Source: Pantoea latae
Lineage (GTDB): Bacteria; Pseudomonadota; Gammaproteobacteria; Enterobacterales; Enterobacteriaceae
Assembly (NCBI RefSeq): GCF_002077695.1
Contig: NZ_MWUE01000033.1
Coordinates: 124,001 to 188,000 of the forward strand
DNA length: 64,000 nt
Reading direction: 5' to 3'
Below, in pieces: positions 15,986 to 24,576 of the stretch. Within the stretch, counting starts at the first letter, position 1, and every line of letters starts with the position of its first letter. A model generated the notes under the pieces. That model worked only from the letters and a program-made list of their open reading frames with translations. It made no database searches and was not told the origin of the DNA. The position numbers were made by a program, and so were the translations under genes.

Positions 15986-17463
15986 AGCACACCACGGTAA
16001 TTGGCGCAGGATTTGGCGGACTGGCGCTGGCGATCCGCCTGCAGGCGGCAGGCATTCCGACGCGGCTGCTGGAGCAGCGCGACAAGCCGGGCGGCCGCGC
16101 CTACGTTTATCAGGATCAGGGCTTTACCTTTGATGCGGGTCCGACGGTGATCACCGATCCCACCGCCATCGAAGAGCTGTTTACGCTGGCGGGCAAATCG
16201 ATGCGCGACTATGTCGAGCTGCTGACGGTGACGCCTTTCTACCGGCTCTGCTGGGAGTCGGGCCAGGTGTTCAATTACGATAATGACCAGGCGCGGCTGG
16301 AAGCGGAAATCCGTAAATTCAACCCGCGCGACGTCGCGGGCTATCAGCGCTTTCTCGACTATTCGCGCGCCGTCTTCGCCGAAGGCTACCTCAAGCTTGG
16401 CACTGTGCCGTTCCTCTCCTTTCGCGATATGCTGCGTGCCGCACCGCAGCTGGCGCGTTTGCAGGCGTGGCGCAGCGTCTACAGCAAAGTGGCGAGCTTT
16501 ATCGAAGATGAGAAGCTGCGTCAGGCCTTCTCTTTTCACTCGCTGCTGGTCGGCGGCAATCCCTTCGCCACCTCCTCTATCTACACGCTGATCCATGCGC
16601 TGGAGCGCGAATGGGGCGTCTGGTTCCCGCGCGGCGGCACCGGCGCGCTGGTTCAGGGCATGCTGAAGCTGTTTCAGGATCTGGGCGGCACGCTGGAGCT
16701 TAACGCACGCGTCAGCCATATCGAGGCGCAGGGCGAGGCGATTTCGGCGGTGCACCTGCAGGATGGCCGCGTCTTCGAGACTCGCGCCGTTGCCTCCAAC
16801 GCCGATGTGGTGCATACCTACGGCGACCTGCTCGGCCAGCATCCCGCCGCGGCCGCTCAGGCCAGTAAGCTGAAAGGCAAGCGCATGAGCAACTCGCTGT
16901 TCGTGCTCTATTTCGGGCTGAATCATCATCACGATCAGCTGGCGCATCATACGGTCTGCTTCGGCCCGCGCTATCGCGAGCTGATTGACGAAATCTTCAA
17001 TCACGACGGGCTGGCGGAGGATTTTTCGCTCTATCTGCATGCGCCCTGCGTCACCGATCCCTCGCTGGCGCCGCCGGGCTGCGGCAGCTACTACGTGCTG
17101 GCGCCGGTGCCTCACCTCGGCACCGCCGATCTTGACTGGAGCGTCGAGGGGCCACGGCTGCGCGACCGCATTTTCGCCTATCTGGAGCAGCACTATATGC
17201 CCGGATTACGCAGCCAGCTGATGACGCACCGCATGTTTACCCCGTTTGATTTTCGCGACGAGCTGAATGCATATCAGGGTTCCGCTTTTTCGGTCGAGCC
17301 AATTTTGCGGCAGAGCGCCTGGTTTCGTCCGCACAACCGCGACAGCCATATCCGCAATCTCTATCTGGTCGGCGCGGGCACTCATCCCGGCGCGGGCATT
17401 CCTGGCGTGATCGGTTCCGCCAAAGCCACCGCACGCCTGATGCTGGAGGATCTGCATGAATAA
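15982..17463 (+). CDS. crtI: phytoene desaturase CrtI
   Basis: A 493-aa FAD-dependent desaturase that carries out four dehydrogenations, converting phytoene to all-trans lycopene at the membrane. The N-terminal FAD motif is VIGAGFGGLALAIRL (5-19), followed by GGRAYVY and FDAGPTVITDP. The C-terminal bacterial-type desaturase signature is NLYLVGAGTHPGAGIPGV (about 463-480), which also touches FAD. The length equals that of known Pantoea CrtI (492 aa). Start and stop overlap crtY (4 bases) and crtB (8 bases), in line with one mRNA. Confidence 0.96.
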   Translation: MKHTTVIGAGFGGLALAIRLQAAGIPTRLLEQRDKPGGRAYVYQDQGFTFDAGPTVITDPTAIEELFTLAGKSMRDYVELLTVTPFYRLCWESGQVFNYDNDQARLEAEIRKFNPRDVAGYQRFLDYSRAVFAEGYLKLGTVPFLSFRDMLRAAPQLARLQAWRSVYSKVASFIEDEKLRQAFSFHSLLVGGNPFATSSIYTLIHALEREWGVWFPRGGTGALVQGMLKLFQDLGGTLELNARVSHIEAQGEAISAVHLQDGRVFETRAVASNADVVHTYGDLLGQHPAAAAQASKLKGKRMSNSLFVLYFGLNHHHDQLAHHTVCFGPRYRELIDEIFNHDGLAEDFSLYLHAPCVTDPSLAPPGCGSYYVLAPVPHLGTADLDWSVEGPRLRDRIFAYLEQHYMPGLRSQLMTHRMFTPFDFRDELNAYQGSAFSVEPILRQSAWFRPHNRDSHIRNLYLVGAGTHPGAGIPGVIGSAKATARLMLEDLHE

Positions 17464-18385
17464 TCCGACGCTGCTGCACCACGCCGTCGAAACCATGGAA
17501 GTCGGGTCAAAGAGCTTCGCTACCGCCTCAAAGCTGTTCGATGCCAAAACGCGGCGCAGCGTGCTGATGCTCTATGCCTGGTGCCGTCACTGCGACGACG
17601 TGATCGACGATCAGCAGCTCGGTTTTCCCGGTGAGGCGCCCTCCGCGCAAACGCCCCAGCAGCGGCTGGCCAGTCTGGAGCGCAAAACGCGTCAGGCCTA
17701 TGCCGGCGCGCAGCTGCATGAACCGGCGTTCGCCGCCTTTCAGGAGGTGGCGCTCGCCCACGATATTTCACCGACTTATGCCTTTGATCATCTCGAAGGA
17801 TTCGCCATGGACGTGCGCGGCGCGCGTTATGAGACGCTGCAGGATACGCTGCGCTACTGCTACCACGTCGCCGGCGTAGTCGGGCTGATGATGGCGCAAA
17901 TCATGGGCGTGCGTGACGAGGCGACGCTGGATCGCGCCTGCGATCTCGGCATCGCCTTTCAGCTGACCAATATCGCGCGCGATATTGTTGAAGATGCGCG
18001 CGTCGGCCGCTGCTATCTGCCGGAAAGCTGGCTGGAAGAGGCGGGTCTGGATCGGCTGCACTTTGCCGACCGCGCCCATCGGCCGGCGCTGGCGGGTCTG
18101 GCGCGTCGGCTGGTGAGCGAGGCGGAACCCTACTACGACTCCGCCTCAGCGGGACTGGCGGGTTTGCCGCTGCGATCCGCCTGGGCGATCGCCACAGCGA
18201 AAGAGGTCTATCGTCGTATTGGGGTCAAGGTGTATGGCGCGGGGGAAACAGCCTGGGATCGCCGTCAGTCCACCAGCAAGCAGGAGAAGCTCCTGCTGCT
18301 GGCGGCCGGTGCGGCGCAGGCGGTCAGGTCTCGGGCGGGCGCTTCGCCGCCGCGTCCCGACGCGCTTTGGCAGCGTCCGCGGTAG
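17456..18385 (+). CDS. crtB: phytoene synthase CrtB
   Basis: A 309-aa squalene/phytoene synthase that joins two geranylgeranyl diphosphates head to head to give phytoene. Both Asp-rich metal sites are present: WCRHCDDVIDD (about 42-52) and QLTNIARDIVEDARVGRCYLP (about 170-190). It is the last gene of the crt operon. Its final 62 bases overlap the 3' end of crtZ on the opposite strand, so both proteins use that DNA in different frames. The C-terminal region beyond VRSRAGASPPRP is proline- and arginine-rich and variable in the family. Confidence 0.96.
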   Translation: MNNPTLLHHAVETMEVGSKSFATASKLFDAKTRRSVLMLYAWCRHCDDVIDDQQLGFPGEAPSAQTPQQRLASLERKTRQAYAGAQLHEPAFAAFQEVALAHDISPTYAFDHLEGFAMDVRGARYETLQDTLRYCYHVAGVVGLMMAQIMGVRDEATLDRACDLGIAFQLTNIARDIVEDARVGRCYLPESWLEEAGLDRLHFADRAHRPALAGLARRLVSEAEPYYDSASAGLAGLPLRSAWAIATAKEVYRRIGVKVYGAGETAWDRRQSTSKQEKLLLLAAGAAQAVRSRAGASPPRPDALWQRPR

Positions 18386-18857
18386 GTCGACGGCCGTGGC
18401 GCTGACGCAGCGTCTCCTGCAGCTTCGACAGCGGCGGCGCATAGAGGAAGCCAAACGAGACGCAGCCTTCGCGTCCGCGCACCGCGTGATGCATGCGATG
18501 CGCCATATAGAGGCGTTTAAAGTAGCCGCGGCGCGGGATGTACTTGAACGGCCAGCGCTGGTGCACCAGACCGTCATGCACAATGAAATAGAGCAGGCCA
18601 TAGAGCGTCATTCCCGCGCCAATCCACTGCAGCGGCCAGACGCCGCGGCTGCCCAGATAAATTAACGCGATCGCCAGCACGGCAAACACCACCGCGTAGA
18701 GATCGTTGATTTCAAACCAGCCGGAATGCGGCTCGTGATGTGATCGGTGCCAGCCCCATCCCCAGCCGTGCATAATATAGCGGTGCGAGAGCGCAGCGGT
18801 TATCTCCATCGCGACAACGGTCAGCAACACAATCAAAACATTCCACAACCACAGCAT
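18324..18857 (-). CDS. crtZ: beta-carotene hydroxylase CrtZ
   Basis: A 177-aa integral-membrane di-iron hydroxylase that converts beta-carotene to zeaxanthin through beta-cryptoxanthin. All four His clusters are visible: HRYIMH, HRSHH, HDGLVH and HRMHH. Four hydrophobic helices surround them. The ATG at 18857 was chosen because the protein then begins MLWLWNVLIVL as in other Pantoea CrtZ, with GGGAGAG upstream; the frame itself extends to 18992 with residues unlike the family. The gene is convergent with crtB and overlaps it by 62 bases. The C-terminal 30 residues (AKARRDAAAKRPPET) are basic and lie in the overlap. Confidence 0.95.
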   Translation of the reverse strand: MLWLWNVLIVLLTVVAMEITAALSHRYIMHGWGWGWHRSHHEPHSGWFEINDLYAVVFAVLAIALIYLGSRGVWPLQWIGAGMTLYGLLYFIVHDGLVHQRWPFKYIPRRGYFKRLYMAHRMHHAVRGREGCVSFGFLYAPPLSKLQETLRQRHGRRPTADAAKARRDAAAKRPPET

Positions 18858-19107
18858 AATCTCTCCCGTCAGTGCATCCTGCAAACCGGCCACGTTCAGG
18901 CTGGTTCTCATCTGCTGCGGCGCGCCGCAGGCGAACCTTAAGTCTAGGCTATGGCCCGCGTTTCGCTGTAGGGTTTGCCTTGGTTCTGTCACTGTTCGTC
19001 AGAAAACCTGCGTTAATTCCCCGCGTTAGCACAAAACGCAATGGCGCAACTCGCCCGCGCTGCCGTAGACTGCGGCGGCAAATAACAAATCAGGGATTAA
19101 CAACAGC

Positions 19108-19710
19108 ATGAAACTTTTCTACAAGGCAGGCGCCTGCTCGCTGACGACCCATATCGTTCTGCATGAAACCGGCTTGCCGCATCGTTCCGTCGCGGTGGAT
19201 TTAAAAACCAAACGCACCGCCGAGGGCGAAGATTTCCTGGCGATCAACAGCAAAGGCTACGTGCCGGCGCTGCAGCTCGACAACGGTCACGTTCTGACGG
19301 AAGGCGCGGTGATCGCGCAATATCTGGCGGATTTAAAACCGGAAAGTCAGCTGCTGGCGGCAAGCGGCGAAGCGCGCTACGCCGTGCTGGAGTGGATGAA
19401 CTTTATTTCGACCGAACTGCACAAAGGCATCGGTGCCTTCTTTAACCCGGCCATGACGCCGGAATGGAAAGCGGCGGCCACGGCTACCCTGACCAAACGA
19501 CTCGACTGGCTGGCGGAAGCGCTGGGTGACAACACCTGTCTTAACGCCGACCACTTCACCATCGCTGACGCTTACCTGTTCAACGTGCTGGGCTGGTTCC
19601 GCGTCGTCGATTTCAGTCTGGATCGCTGGCCAGCGCTGCAGCGCTTTGCGGCAACGCATGCGCAGCGTCCTGCTGTTATCGCGGCGATGAAAGCGGAAGG
19701 GTTAATCTAA
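19108..19710 (+). CDS. gstA: beta-class glutathione S-transferase GstA
   Basis: A 200-aa glutathione transferase with the beta-class N-terminus MKLFYKAGACSLTTHIVLHE, in which Cys10 can form a mixed disulfide with glutathione. The thioredoxin-like domain (1-80) has the cis-proline region GYVPALQL and the glutathione-gamma-glutamyl contact LTEGAVIAQYLAD. The all-helical C-terminal domain holds FTIADAYLFNVLGW. It resembles E. coli GstA (201 aa) throughout. It could conjugate electrophiles such as plant phenolics or reduce peroxides (known activities of the class). It stands alone, ending at a terminator shared with the convergent alcohol dehydrogenase. Confidence 0.92.
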   Translation: MKLFYKAGACSLTTHIVLHETGLPHRSVAVDLKTKRTAEGEDFLAINSKGYVPALQLDNGHVLTEGAVIAQYLADLKPESQLLAASGEARYAVLEWMNFISTELHKGIGAFFNPAMTPEWKAAATATLTKRLDWLAEALGDNTCLNADHFTIADAYLFNVLGWFRVVDFSLDRWPALQRFAATHAQRPAVIAAMKAEGLI

Positions 19711-19715
19711 TCTGC

Positions 19716-19739
19716 AAAAAGCGCGCCCGTCGGGCGCGC
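19716..19739 (-). terminator. terminator between gstA and the alcohol dehydrogenase
   Basis: GCGCGCCC (19721-19728) and GGGCGCGC (19732-19739) form a stem with a 3-base loop. On the minus strand the hairpin is followed by TTTTT, so it terminates the alcohol dehydrogenase message. It may also slow transcription coming from gstA. Confidence 0.75.
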
Positions 19740-19746
19740 CTGGTAA

Positions 19747-20763
19747 TCAGAAGTCCGCTTTCAGCACGATACGATAGTGTGCCTTACCGGCGCGCAGGTG
19801 ATCGAGCGCGTCATTGATCTTCGACATCGGGAAGTACTCAACGATCGGCGCGATATCGGCGCGCGACGCCAGTCGCAGCAGCGAGCGCAGCTGGCCCGGC
19901 GAACCGGTAGAAGAGCCGGTTACGCCGCGATCGCCAAGGATCAGGTTGAACGCCTGCACCTCAAACGGTTTCATCACCGCGCCTACGGTGTGGAAACGGC
20001 CATTGGCCGCCAGCGCCTGGAAGTAGGGCTGCCAGTCCAGATCGACCGCGACGGTGCTGATAATCAGATCGAACTGACCCGCCAGCTTGTTCAGCGCCTC
20101 GGGATCGCGGCTGTTGACGACGTAATCGGCGCCCATTTGCTTGATGGTCTCGGTTTTGGCCGGCGACGAGCTGAATGCCGTCACTTCCGCGCCCAGCGCG
20201 CGCAGCAGCTTAATCGCCATATGACCCAGGCCGCCGATGCCGATCACGCCCACGCGGCTGGTGGCGGTGATGTTATGCATCAGCAGCGGCTTAAACACCG
20301 TGATGCCGCCACACAGCAGCGGACCTGCGGTCGCCGCGTCAAGGTTTTCAGGCAGCGGGATCACCCACTGCCAGTTGGCGCGCAGATGGCTGGCGAAGCC
20401 GCCGTTGTTGCTGATGGTGGGAACATTATTGTTAACGCAGTTCACCTGTTCGCCGTTAATGCAGGCGTCGCAGTACTCGCAGCTTTTCGCCGTCCAGCCG
20501 ATACCGACGCGCTGGCCCAGGCTCAGGCCTTTATTTTTGGCGCTGTCGCCCAGCGCGACGACGCGACCAATCACTTCATGGCCGGCAATCAGCGGATAGG
20601 TTGAGATGCCCCACTCATTGTCGATCATCGACAGATCGGAGTGACACACGCCGCAGTAATCCACTTCGACTTCGACATCTTCCGCCGCCAGCGCGCCCGG
20701 ATCGTACTCGTAGGGTTGCAGCGCTTCTCCGGCCTGCATCGCCGCGTAACTTTTAAATTTCAT
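19747..20763 (-). CDS. zinc-dependent NAD(P)-alcohol dehydrogenase, YahK/CAD-like
   Basis: A 338-aa medium-chain dehydrogenase of the cinnamyl alcohol dehydrogenase/YahK branch, which reduces many aldehydes with NADPH. The catalytic zinc ligands are Cys37 (DYCGVCH), His62 and Glu63 (AGHEVIG). The structural zinc has all four cysteines: Cys95, Cys98, Cys101 and Cys109. The cofactor motif GVIGIGGLGHMAIKLLRALGAEV (about 173-195) ends in FSSS rather than Asp/Glu, which favours NADPH. It is downstream of a flavin reductase-like gene by 17 bases, in the same direction, so both probably share a message. Aromatic aldehyde detoxification on plants is a reasonable inference. Confidence 0.87.
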   Translation of the reverse strand: MKFKSYAAMQAGEALQPYEYDPGALAAEDVEVEVDYCGVCHSDLSMIDNEWGISTYPLIAGHEVIGRVVALGDSAKNKGLSLGQRVGIGWTAKSCEYCDACINGEQVNCVNNNVPTISNNGGFASHLRANWQWVIPLPENLDAATAGPLLCGGITVFKPLLMHNITATSRVGVIGIGGLGHMAIKLLRALGAEVTAFSSSPAKTETIKQMGADYVVNSRDPEALNKLAGQFDLIISTVAVDLDWQPYFQALAANGRFHTVGAVMKPFEVQAFNLILGDRGVTGSSTGSPGQLRSLLRLASRADIAPIVEYFPMSKINDALDHLRAGKAHYRIVLKADF

Positions 20764-20780
20764 GCTTTTCCTCGCTGATA

Positions 20781-21374
20781 TTATAAATGCGCTTCAGGCA
20801 TCTTTGCGCTGAAGCTGTCCGCTACCGTCACGAACTGCCCGCCGCCAAGGTGATGCAGCGTGTGCAGCGCGCGGTTTTCGGCGCTGAAATGCCAGCGACC
20901 GTCATAAAAAACCCGGCTGTCGGCCGCCGCCGCCACGACTTCGCCAAACAGCGTGTCATATTGCTGCTGCGCCTCTGTTGCCGGCAGCAGTCGGCACTCC
21001 AGCCAGGCGACGCAGCTCTCTTCCAGCAGCGGCACGCCCAGCTCAGGGCCGCTAATCGCCTGAATCGCCCAGGCATCGAACTTGTCCTGATCGCGCCCTG
21101 ACCGGTTGCCGACCGCCCAGGCGAGATCGGCGTAGGCGGCGGCAGGCACGCAAACGCCAAAGGCGCCGCTCGACTCGATCAGCTCGCGCGACCAGGTTGC
21201 TTTATCCACGACGATTGCCACGCGCGGCGGCGTGAACTCTACCGGCGTCGACCAGGCGGCGGCCATCACGTTGCGCCGTTGCGTTTCCGGATGTTGACTG
21301 GTAATCAGAATGGTAGGACCGTGGTTTAGCAGACGGCTGGCGTGCTCGAGCGCCACCGGACGGAAATGAGACAT
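20781..21374 (-). CDS. flavin reductase-like FMN-binding protein
   Basis: A 197-aa protein with the flavin reductase-like split beta-barrel. Recognisable parts are PTILITSQHPETQRRNVMAAAW (about 20-41, FMN-binding loop), PVEFTPPRVAIVVD and SGAFGVCVPAAA (about 69-80). Such proteins reduce FMN with NAD(P)H or serve as flavoproteins of unknown activity. It lies just before the alcohol dehydrogenase gene (17 bases), so the pair may handle related compounds. It is not one of the two-component monooxygenase reductases that I can name. Confidence 0.8.
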   Translation of the reverse strand: MSHFRPVALEHASRLLNHGPTILITSQHPETQRRNVMAAAWSTPVEFTPPRVAIVVDKATWSRELIESSGAFGVCVPAAAYADLAWAVGNRSGRDQDKFDAWAIQAISGPELGVPLLEESCVAWLECRLLPATEAQQQYDTLFGEVVAAAADSRVFYDGRWHFSAENRALHTLHHLGGGQFVTVADSFSAKMPEAHL

Positions 21375-21488
21375 ATCGATTCCTTACTGAAACAGACGCA
21401 CCGCAATAAGTGATGATAAATGACTGTAAACGTTTTACTTTACGCGTTTTTATTCGCCAGCGTTTACCGCTGCGTGCCGAGGCTATTT

Positions 21489-21764
21489 TTATAAGAGATC
21501 GTGATTAAGCGGCGTGCGAAAAGCGTGTCGTGCTGCGCTCATCAGCTGCGCTGCGGTGACGGTTGGCGGCAGTCTGGTGAGCACTTTGCTCGCCTGCCAG
21601 TAGCAGAGCACCATAACCTCGTCCGTTTCGCTTTCTGCCAGCTCCCTGAGCCGCGCGCGCAGCGACAAGACATTCAGCGTCTGCTGCTCGTCCAGCATCT
21701 CTTCGATGGTCTTGAGGATCACGTCGTGGATGATCTTCCAGGAAAGATTAGTAAGCAAAATCAA
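21489..21764 (-). CDS. small hypothetical protein
   Basis: A protein of about 89-91 aa, mostly helical by composition, with an acidic middle (LAESETDEVMVLC) and one Trp-Gln (CYWQASKVL). The frame starts at a TTG at 21764; a second TTG at 21758 has AAGAGG 6 bases upstream and is a better start. I do not recognise the family. The size and helical look recall small biofilm or acid-stress regulators such as the YmgB/AriR group, but no motif supports that. It stands alone between two intergenic regions. Confidence 0.5.
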   Translation of the reverse strand: MILLTNLSWKIIHDVILKTIEEMLDEQQTLNVLSLRARLRELAESETDEVMVLCYWQASKVLTRLPPTVTAAQLMSAARHAFRTPLNHDLL

Positions 21765-22047
21765 CCTCTTCTAGCGCTTTCCGGCTCCGGGTGTTGGCGG
21801 AGTTTTATCACGCCGGCTGCATTGCCGACGCGGAATAAAGAGTTAACACGGCATTAACTATAGCCGCTCCACACCATTATCGGCGACTTTTACATAGCGG
21901 AATTATTACTGTGGAAGCGTTTTCAGAAAGTGAGTATTAGCGCGGTGAAAAGCGGGTTATTTGCCGGTTTGCTTCCAGCGCGTCAGAGGGTTAACGTAGG
22001 CTCCAGCAACAGCATTATCACCGCAGTTTAAACACACAGGAGTTGCC

Positions 22048-22605
22048 ATGCATGCAGAAAACTTACGTCCCGACCCGCTGATATGGGGAAAAGGCCCGCG
22101 CGTTTTCGAGATTTTTCTGGAACCAACCTGCCCATTTTCCGTAAGAGCGTTCAATAAGCTTGATGCGTTGCTTGATTTGGTGGGAGAAGAGGCGATGACG
22201 CTGAAAATTCGTCTGCAGTCGCAGCCGTGGCATCTCTATTCAGGCGTTATCGTGCGCTATATTCTGGCGGCCTCTTGCCTGCCAGAGGGCAAAGAAGCCG
22301 CAAAGGCGGTGTTGCGGGCGGTGGCGGACCATCGCGAAGAATTTGAGTTTATCGATCACTGTCGCGGCGACAATATGCAGACCACGCCGGCAGAGCTGCT
22401 GGCACGTCTGAAGCACTACAGCGGCGTCGACGCCGATGCGCCCTTTGATCGCGCAGAATTACAGAATGAGATTAAGTGGCACTGTAAATATGCACGCCAG
22501 AACGGCATTCACGTTTCGCCGACCTTTATGATAAACGGCCTGATGCAGGCTGATATCGGTAGCGGCGACGAGGTTGCCAGCTGGGCGAAACGCCTGCTGG
22601 CCTGA
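22048..22605 (+). CDS. thioredoxin-fold protein, DsbA-like, single Cys
   Basis: A 185-aa protein with a thioredoxin-type fold and a helical insert. The active-site position reads TCPFS (27-31): the first cysteine (Cys28) is kept and the second is Ser31, so it cannot form the usual disulfide. The cis-proline loop is VSPTFMINGL (about 156-165). It has no signal peptide, so it is cytoplasmic. The pattern resembles monothiol DsbA-like proteins (FrnE/2-hydroxychromene isomerase group) which often act on glutathione conjugates. ACAGGAG precedes the ATG. A hairpin terminator follows at 22611. Confidence 0.72.
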   Translation: MHAENLRPDPLIWGKGPRVFEIFLEPTCPFSVRAFNKLDALLDLVGEEAMTLKIRLQSQPWHLYSGVIVRYILAASCLPEGKEAAKAVLRAVADHREEFEFIDHCRGDNMQTTPAELLARLKHYSGVDADAPFDRAELQNEIKWHCKYARQNGIHVSPTFMINGLMQADIGSGDEVASWAKRLLA

Positions 22606-22610
22606 CGGCA

Positions 22611-22633
22611 AACCGCCTGCGCAACAGGCGGTT
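22611..22633 (+). terminator. hairpin after the thioredoxin-fold gene
   Basis: AACCGCCTG and CAGGCGGTT form a perfect 9-bp stem with the loop CGCAA, 5 bases after the stop codon. The T run is weak (AGTTATTT). The stop of the small leftward frame at 22636 lies beside it. Confidence 0.65.
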
Positions 22634-22635
22634 AG

Positions 22636-22719
22636 TTATTTCTGCTCCGTTTCTTCGTCTTCATAAGCAGGGATTTCCGCATCATCCGGCAGGGGCTGGC
22701 TATCTGGGGGTTGTGGCAT
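22636..22719 (-). CDS. possible 27-aa acidic peptide
   Basis: A leftward 27-codon frame with a very good ribosome binding site: AAGGAAA ends 5 bases before the ATG. The peptide begins MPQPPDSQPLPDD and ends EDEETEQK, so it is proline-rich at the start and acidic at the end, with no hydrophobic part. Similar short Pro-rich acidic peptides are annotated in enterobacteria, but I cannot name this one. The spacing of the ribosome binding site is the main support. Confidence 0.45.
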   Translation of the reverse strand: MPQPPDSQPLPDDAEIPAYEDEETEQK

Positions 22720-23140
22720 GGTCGTTTCCTTATATCTGCGACAGGTTGAATAAAGCATAGCGGCGATTAAGAAGCCGATGACAACTTTTTAGACGCAACG
22801 GCGCGGTAAATCACTCAGGAATTTTCAGACTGCAAAAATTTAACCGACAGACGCGACGGCATGGCAAGCATCAGCTTATCAGTGAGTTACTTTGTGCAGG
22901 CGGTTTACCAACAGGATAAAAACTTTTCAGGTAACATTTGGCAATAGAATAAGCCATTCAGATTTGCAGGGATGCCGATAAATTGATGCATGCAGTCGGG
23001 GAGGTTGACCGCGAGCCGACACCAGGGCAAATGCGTCAACTTCCCCACTGCATTTTGTTGCCTGGACGGGATCAAGCCATACCGTCCAGTGTAGAGAGCC
23101 TCTTTCCGGCCCGACAGAGGATGCCAGGCCAACAGCTCGA
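22720..23140. other. intergenic region, no gene seen
   Basis: About 420 bases. A leftward frame at 22905-23132 has no ribosome binding site, no family features and untypical composition. The first part carries the probable promoter of the 27-aa peptide. Nothing else was recognised. Confidence 0.5.
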
Positions 23141-24142
23141 TTATCGACCTTTTAACAGCGGATCGGGTTTGTTCTCATTTTCAACGCCTGAAACACCGCT
23201 TCGCTCGACGATATCGTCATCCGCTTTGGTGCCGCTGAACCCGCCGGTATTACCGATGGTGCCGCCTGGCACTGCAGCACCTGTGGTCTTGCTGCTGGTG
23301 TTGCCGACGACTGCAGCGCCCGCTGTGACATCTTTATCAGCATGGTCAATATCGACCTCCTGACGGCGAACGGAGTCGGTCACATTTTCCACACGTTCGC
23401 TTTGATCTTTGCGCACTACTACTTCTTCTTTGATATGTGCGGTTTTATTGATCACCGGCTGCTCATGGGTTTCAGCAACTTCAATCGTTTTCTCTTCCCA
23501 GTCAACCTCGCCTGGCGCGGCCAGATCGCCGGTTGAACGGCGGAAGATGTCGGCATGCTGCTCGTGCAGAGAGATATCTTCAGAAACCTGATCGGTTACG
23601 GTATAGCGACGAACGCGCGTGGTGCCTTCGCTTACCAGACGCTTACCGACTTCCAGGCGCTCTTCTGCCAGACGCAGGATCTCTTCTTCAGTTTCGTCGC
23701 CCGTCAGTGAGGTGCGTACTGGTTCAGTCAGACCGCTGTCGCTGACGCTATTTACGCCCGTCGTAGTATGCGCAGTTGAAACCGTGTAGCCGTCATCGCC
23801 TGTCAGGCCTGCTGCGCCTGAAGCAGGAAGTTCGCCGGTATCATGTGCATCAAGAATGCTGTAGGCGCGCGGCAGCTGCTCTTCTTCGGCGCGCAGCGTC
23901 AATACCACGCTGCCGGATTTGATCGCGTCTTCATACACGCCGCTTTGCTCTTCATCCAGCGTGCTGCCGAACAGACGCTGCCAGAAGCTGGGATGGCGGG
24001 CTTCATGTCCTTCCGATTTCAGTCGTTCGCCAGAAATCACATCAATATCGTGGTCGGCAAAACCCGCTTTTATCAGGCTGCGCTTCGCCCCTTCAGCCTG
24101 AGCCAGGGTACTGAACATCGTTACGATTTTTTCGTGTGCCAT
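23141..24142 (-). CDS. YsnF/AvaK-domain (DUF2382) stress protein, two-domain
   Basis: A 333-aa protein. The N-terminal 100 residues resemble the general stress 17M-type domain (KIVTMFSTLAQAEGAKRSLIKAGF, then GSVVLTLRAEEEQ). The DUF2382 (YsnF/AvaK) domain follows at about 150-275, with EEILRLAEERLEVGKRLV, TTRVRRYTV, KTIEVAETHEQPVINKTAHIKEEVVV and a VRRQEVDI end. The C-terminal 60 residues are Gly/Thr-rich and likely disordered. Proteins of this kind are found in desiccation- and radiation-tolerant bacteria and are induced by general stress; no molecular activity is known. It follows a shorter DUF2382 gene by 26 bases, so the two form an operon. Confidence 0.8.
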   Translation of the reverse strand: MAHEKIVTMFSTLAQAEGAKRSLIKAGFADHDIDVISGERLKSEGHEARHPSFWQRLFGSTLDEEQSGVYEDAIKSGSVVLTLRAEEEQLPRAYSILDAHDTGELPASGAAGLTGDDGYTVSTAHTTTGVNSVSDSGLTEPVRTSLTGDETEEEILRLAEERLEVGKRLVSEGTTRVRRYTVTDQVSEDISLHEQHADIFRRSTGDLAAPGEVDWEEKTIEVAETHEQPVINKTAHIKEEVVVRKDQSERVENVTDSVRRQEVDIDHADKDVTAGAAVVGNTSSKTTGAAVPGGTIGNTGGFSGTKADDDIVERSGVSGVENENKPDPLLKGR

Positions 24143-24168
24143 GGTTTTCTCCTGCGTAATTGGATGGA

Positions 24169-24576
24169 TTAGGTGTCGCCTTCCTCTCGGTCAATTTCCA
24201 CATGCTGTTTGCGTAAAGAGACGCGTTCTTCCCAGGGGACCTGTTCTTCGGTACGCCGGATATGTAGCTCTTCTCGCAATACCAGCCTGCGGATGACCTC
24301 GACTTCCTCTTCAACAACCGGAACGATAAGCACTCCTTCCTCTTCCCTGATGTCGGGCATGGACGCGATGCGCTCATTTTTAGGCACATGCGTTACCTCA
24401 ACATTTTCCCGGCGCAGCAGCAGATTCACTGGCTCGTCATGCGTTGAAGTGTGACGACGGACAGTAACGCGTCCATCTACCACCTTTTCCCGCTTGACGT
24501 TCAGCTTCTCTTCAGCCAGATGCAGGATCTCTTCCTGCTTTTCTGGATGTTCGCCATTATGTGAAGAAGAACCCAT
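24169..24576 (-). CDS. YsnF/AvaK-domain (DUF2382) stress protein, short
   Basis: A 135-aa protein made of one DUF2382 domain: EEILHLAEEKLNVKREKVVDG (about 15-35), GVLIVPVVEEEVEVIRRLVLREELHI (about 81-106), and a closing RVSLRKQHVEIDREE. It is highly charged and lacks cysteines. It is upstream of, and in the same direction as, the longer DUF2382 gene and probably shares its message. No promoter could be picked with certainty in the AT-rich region upstream. Function is unknown beyond the stress link of the family. Confidence 0.8.
   Translation of the reverse strand: MGSSSHNGEHPEKQEEILHLAEEKLNVKREKVVDGRVTVRRHTSTHDEPVNLLLRRENVEVTHVPKNERIASMPDIREEEGVLIVPVVEEEVEVIRRLVLREELHIRRTEEQVPWEERVSLRKQHVEIDREEGDT

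Noticed and set aside
15955..17193. A 412-codon frame opposite crtI
   Set aside because: Antisense shadow of a well-supported gene; no family features.
22905..23132. A 75-codon leftward frame in the gap before the DUF2382 genes
   Set aside because: No ribosome binding site, no recognisable domain, and mixed composition.
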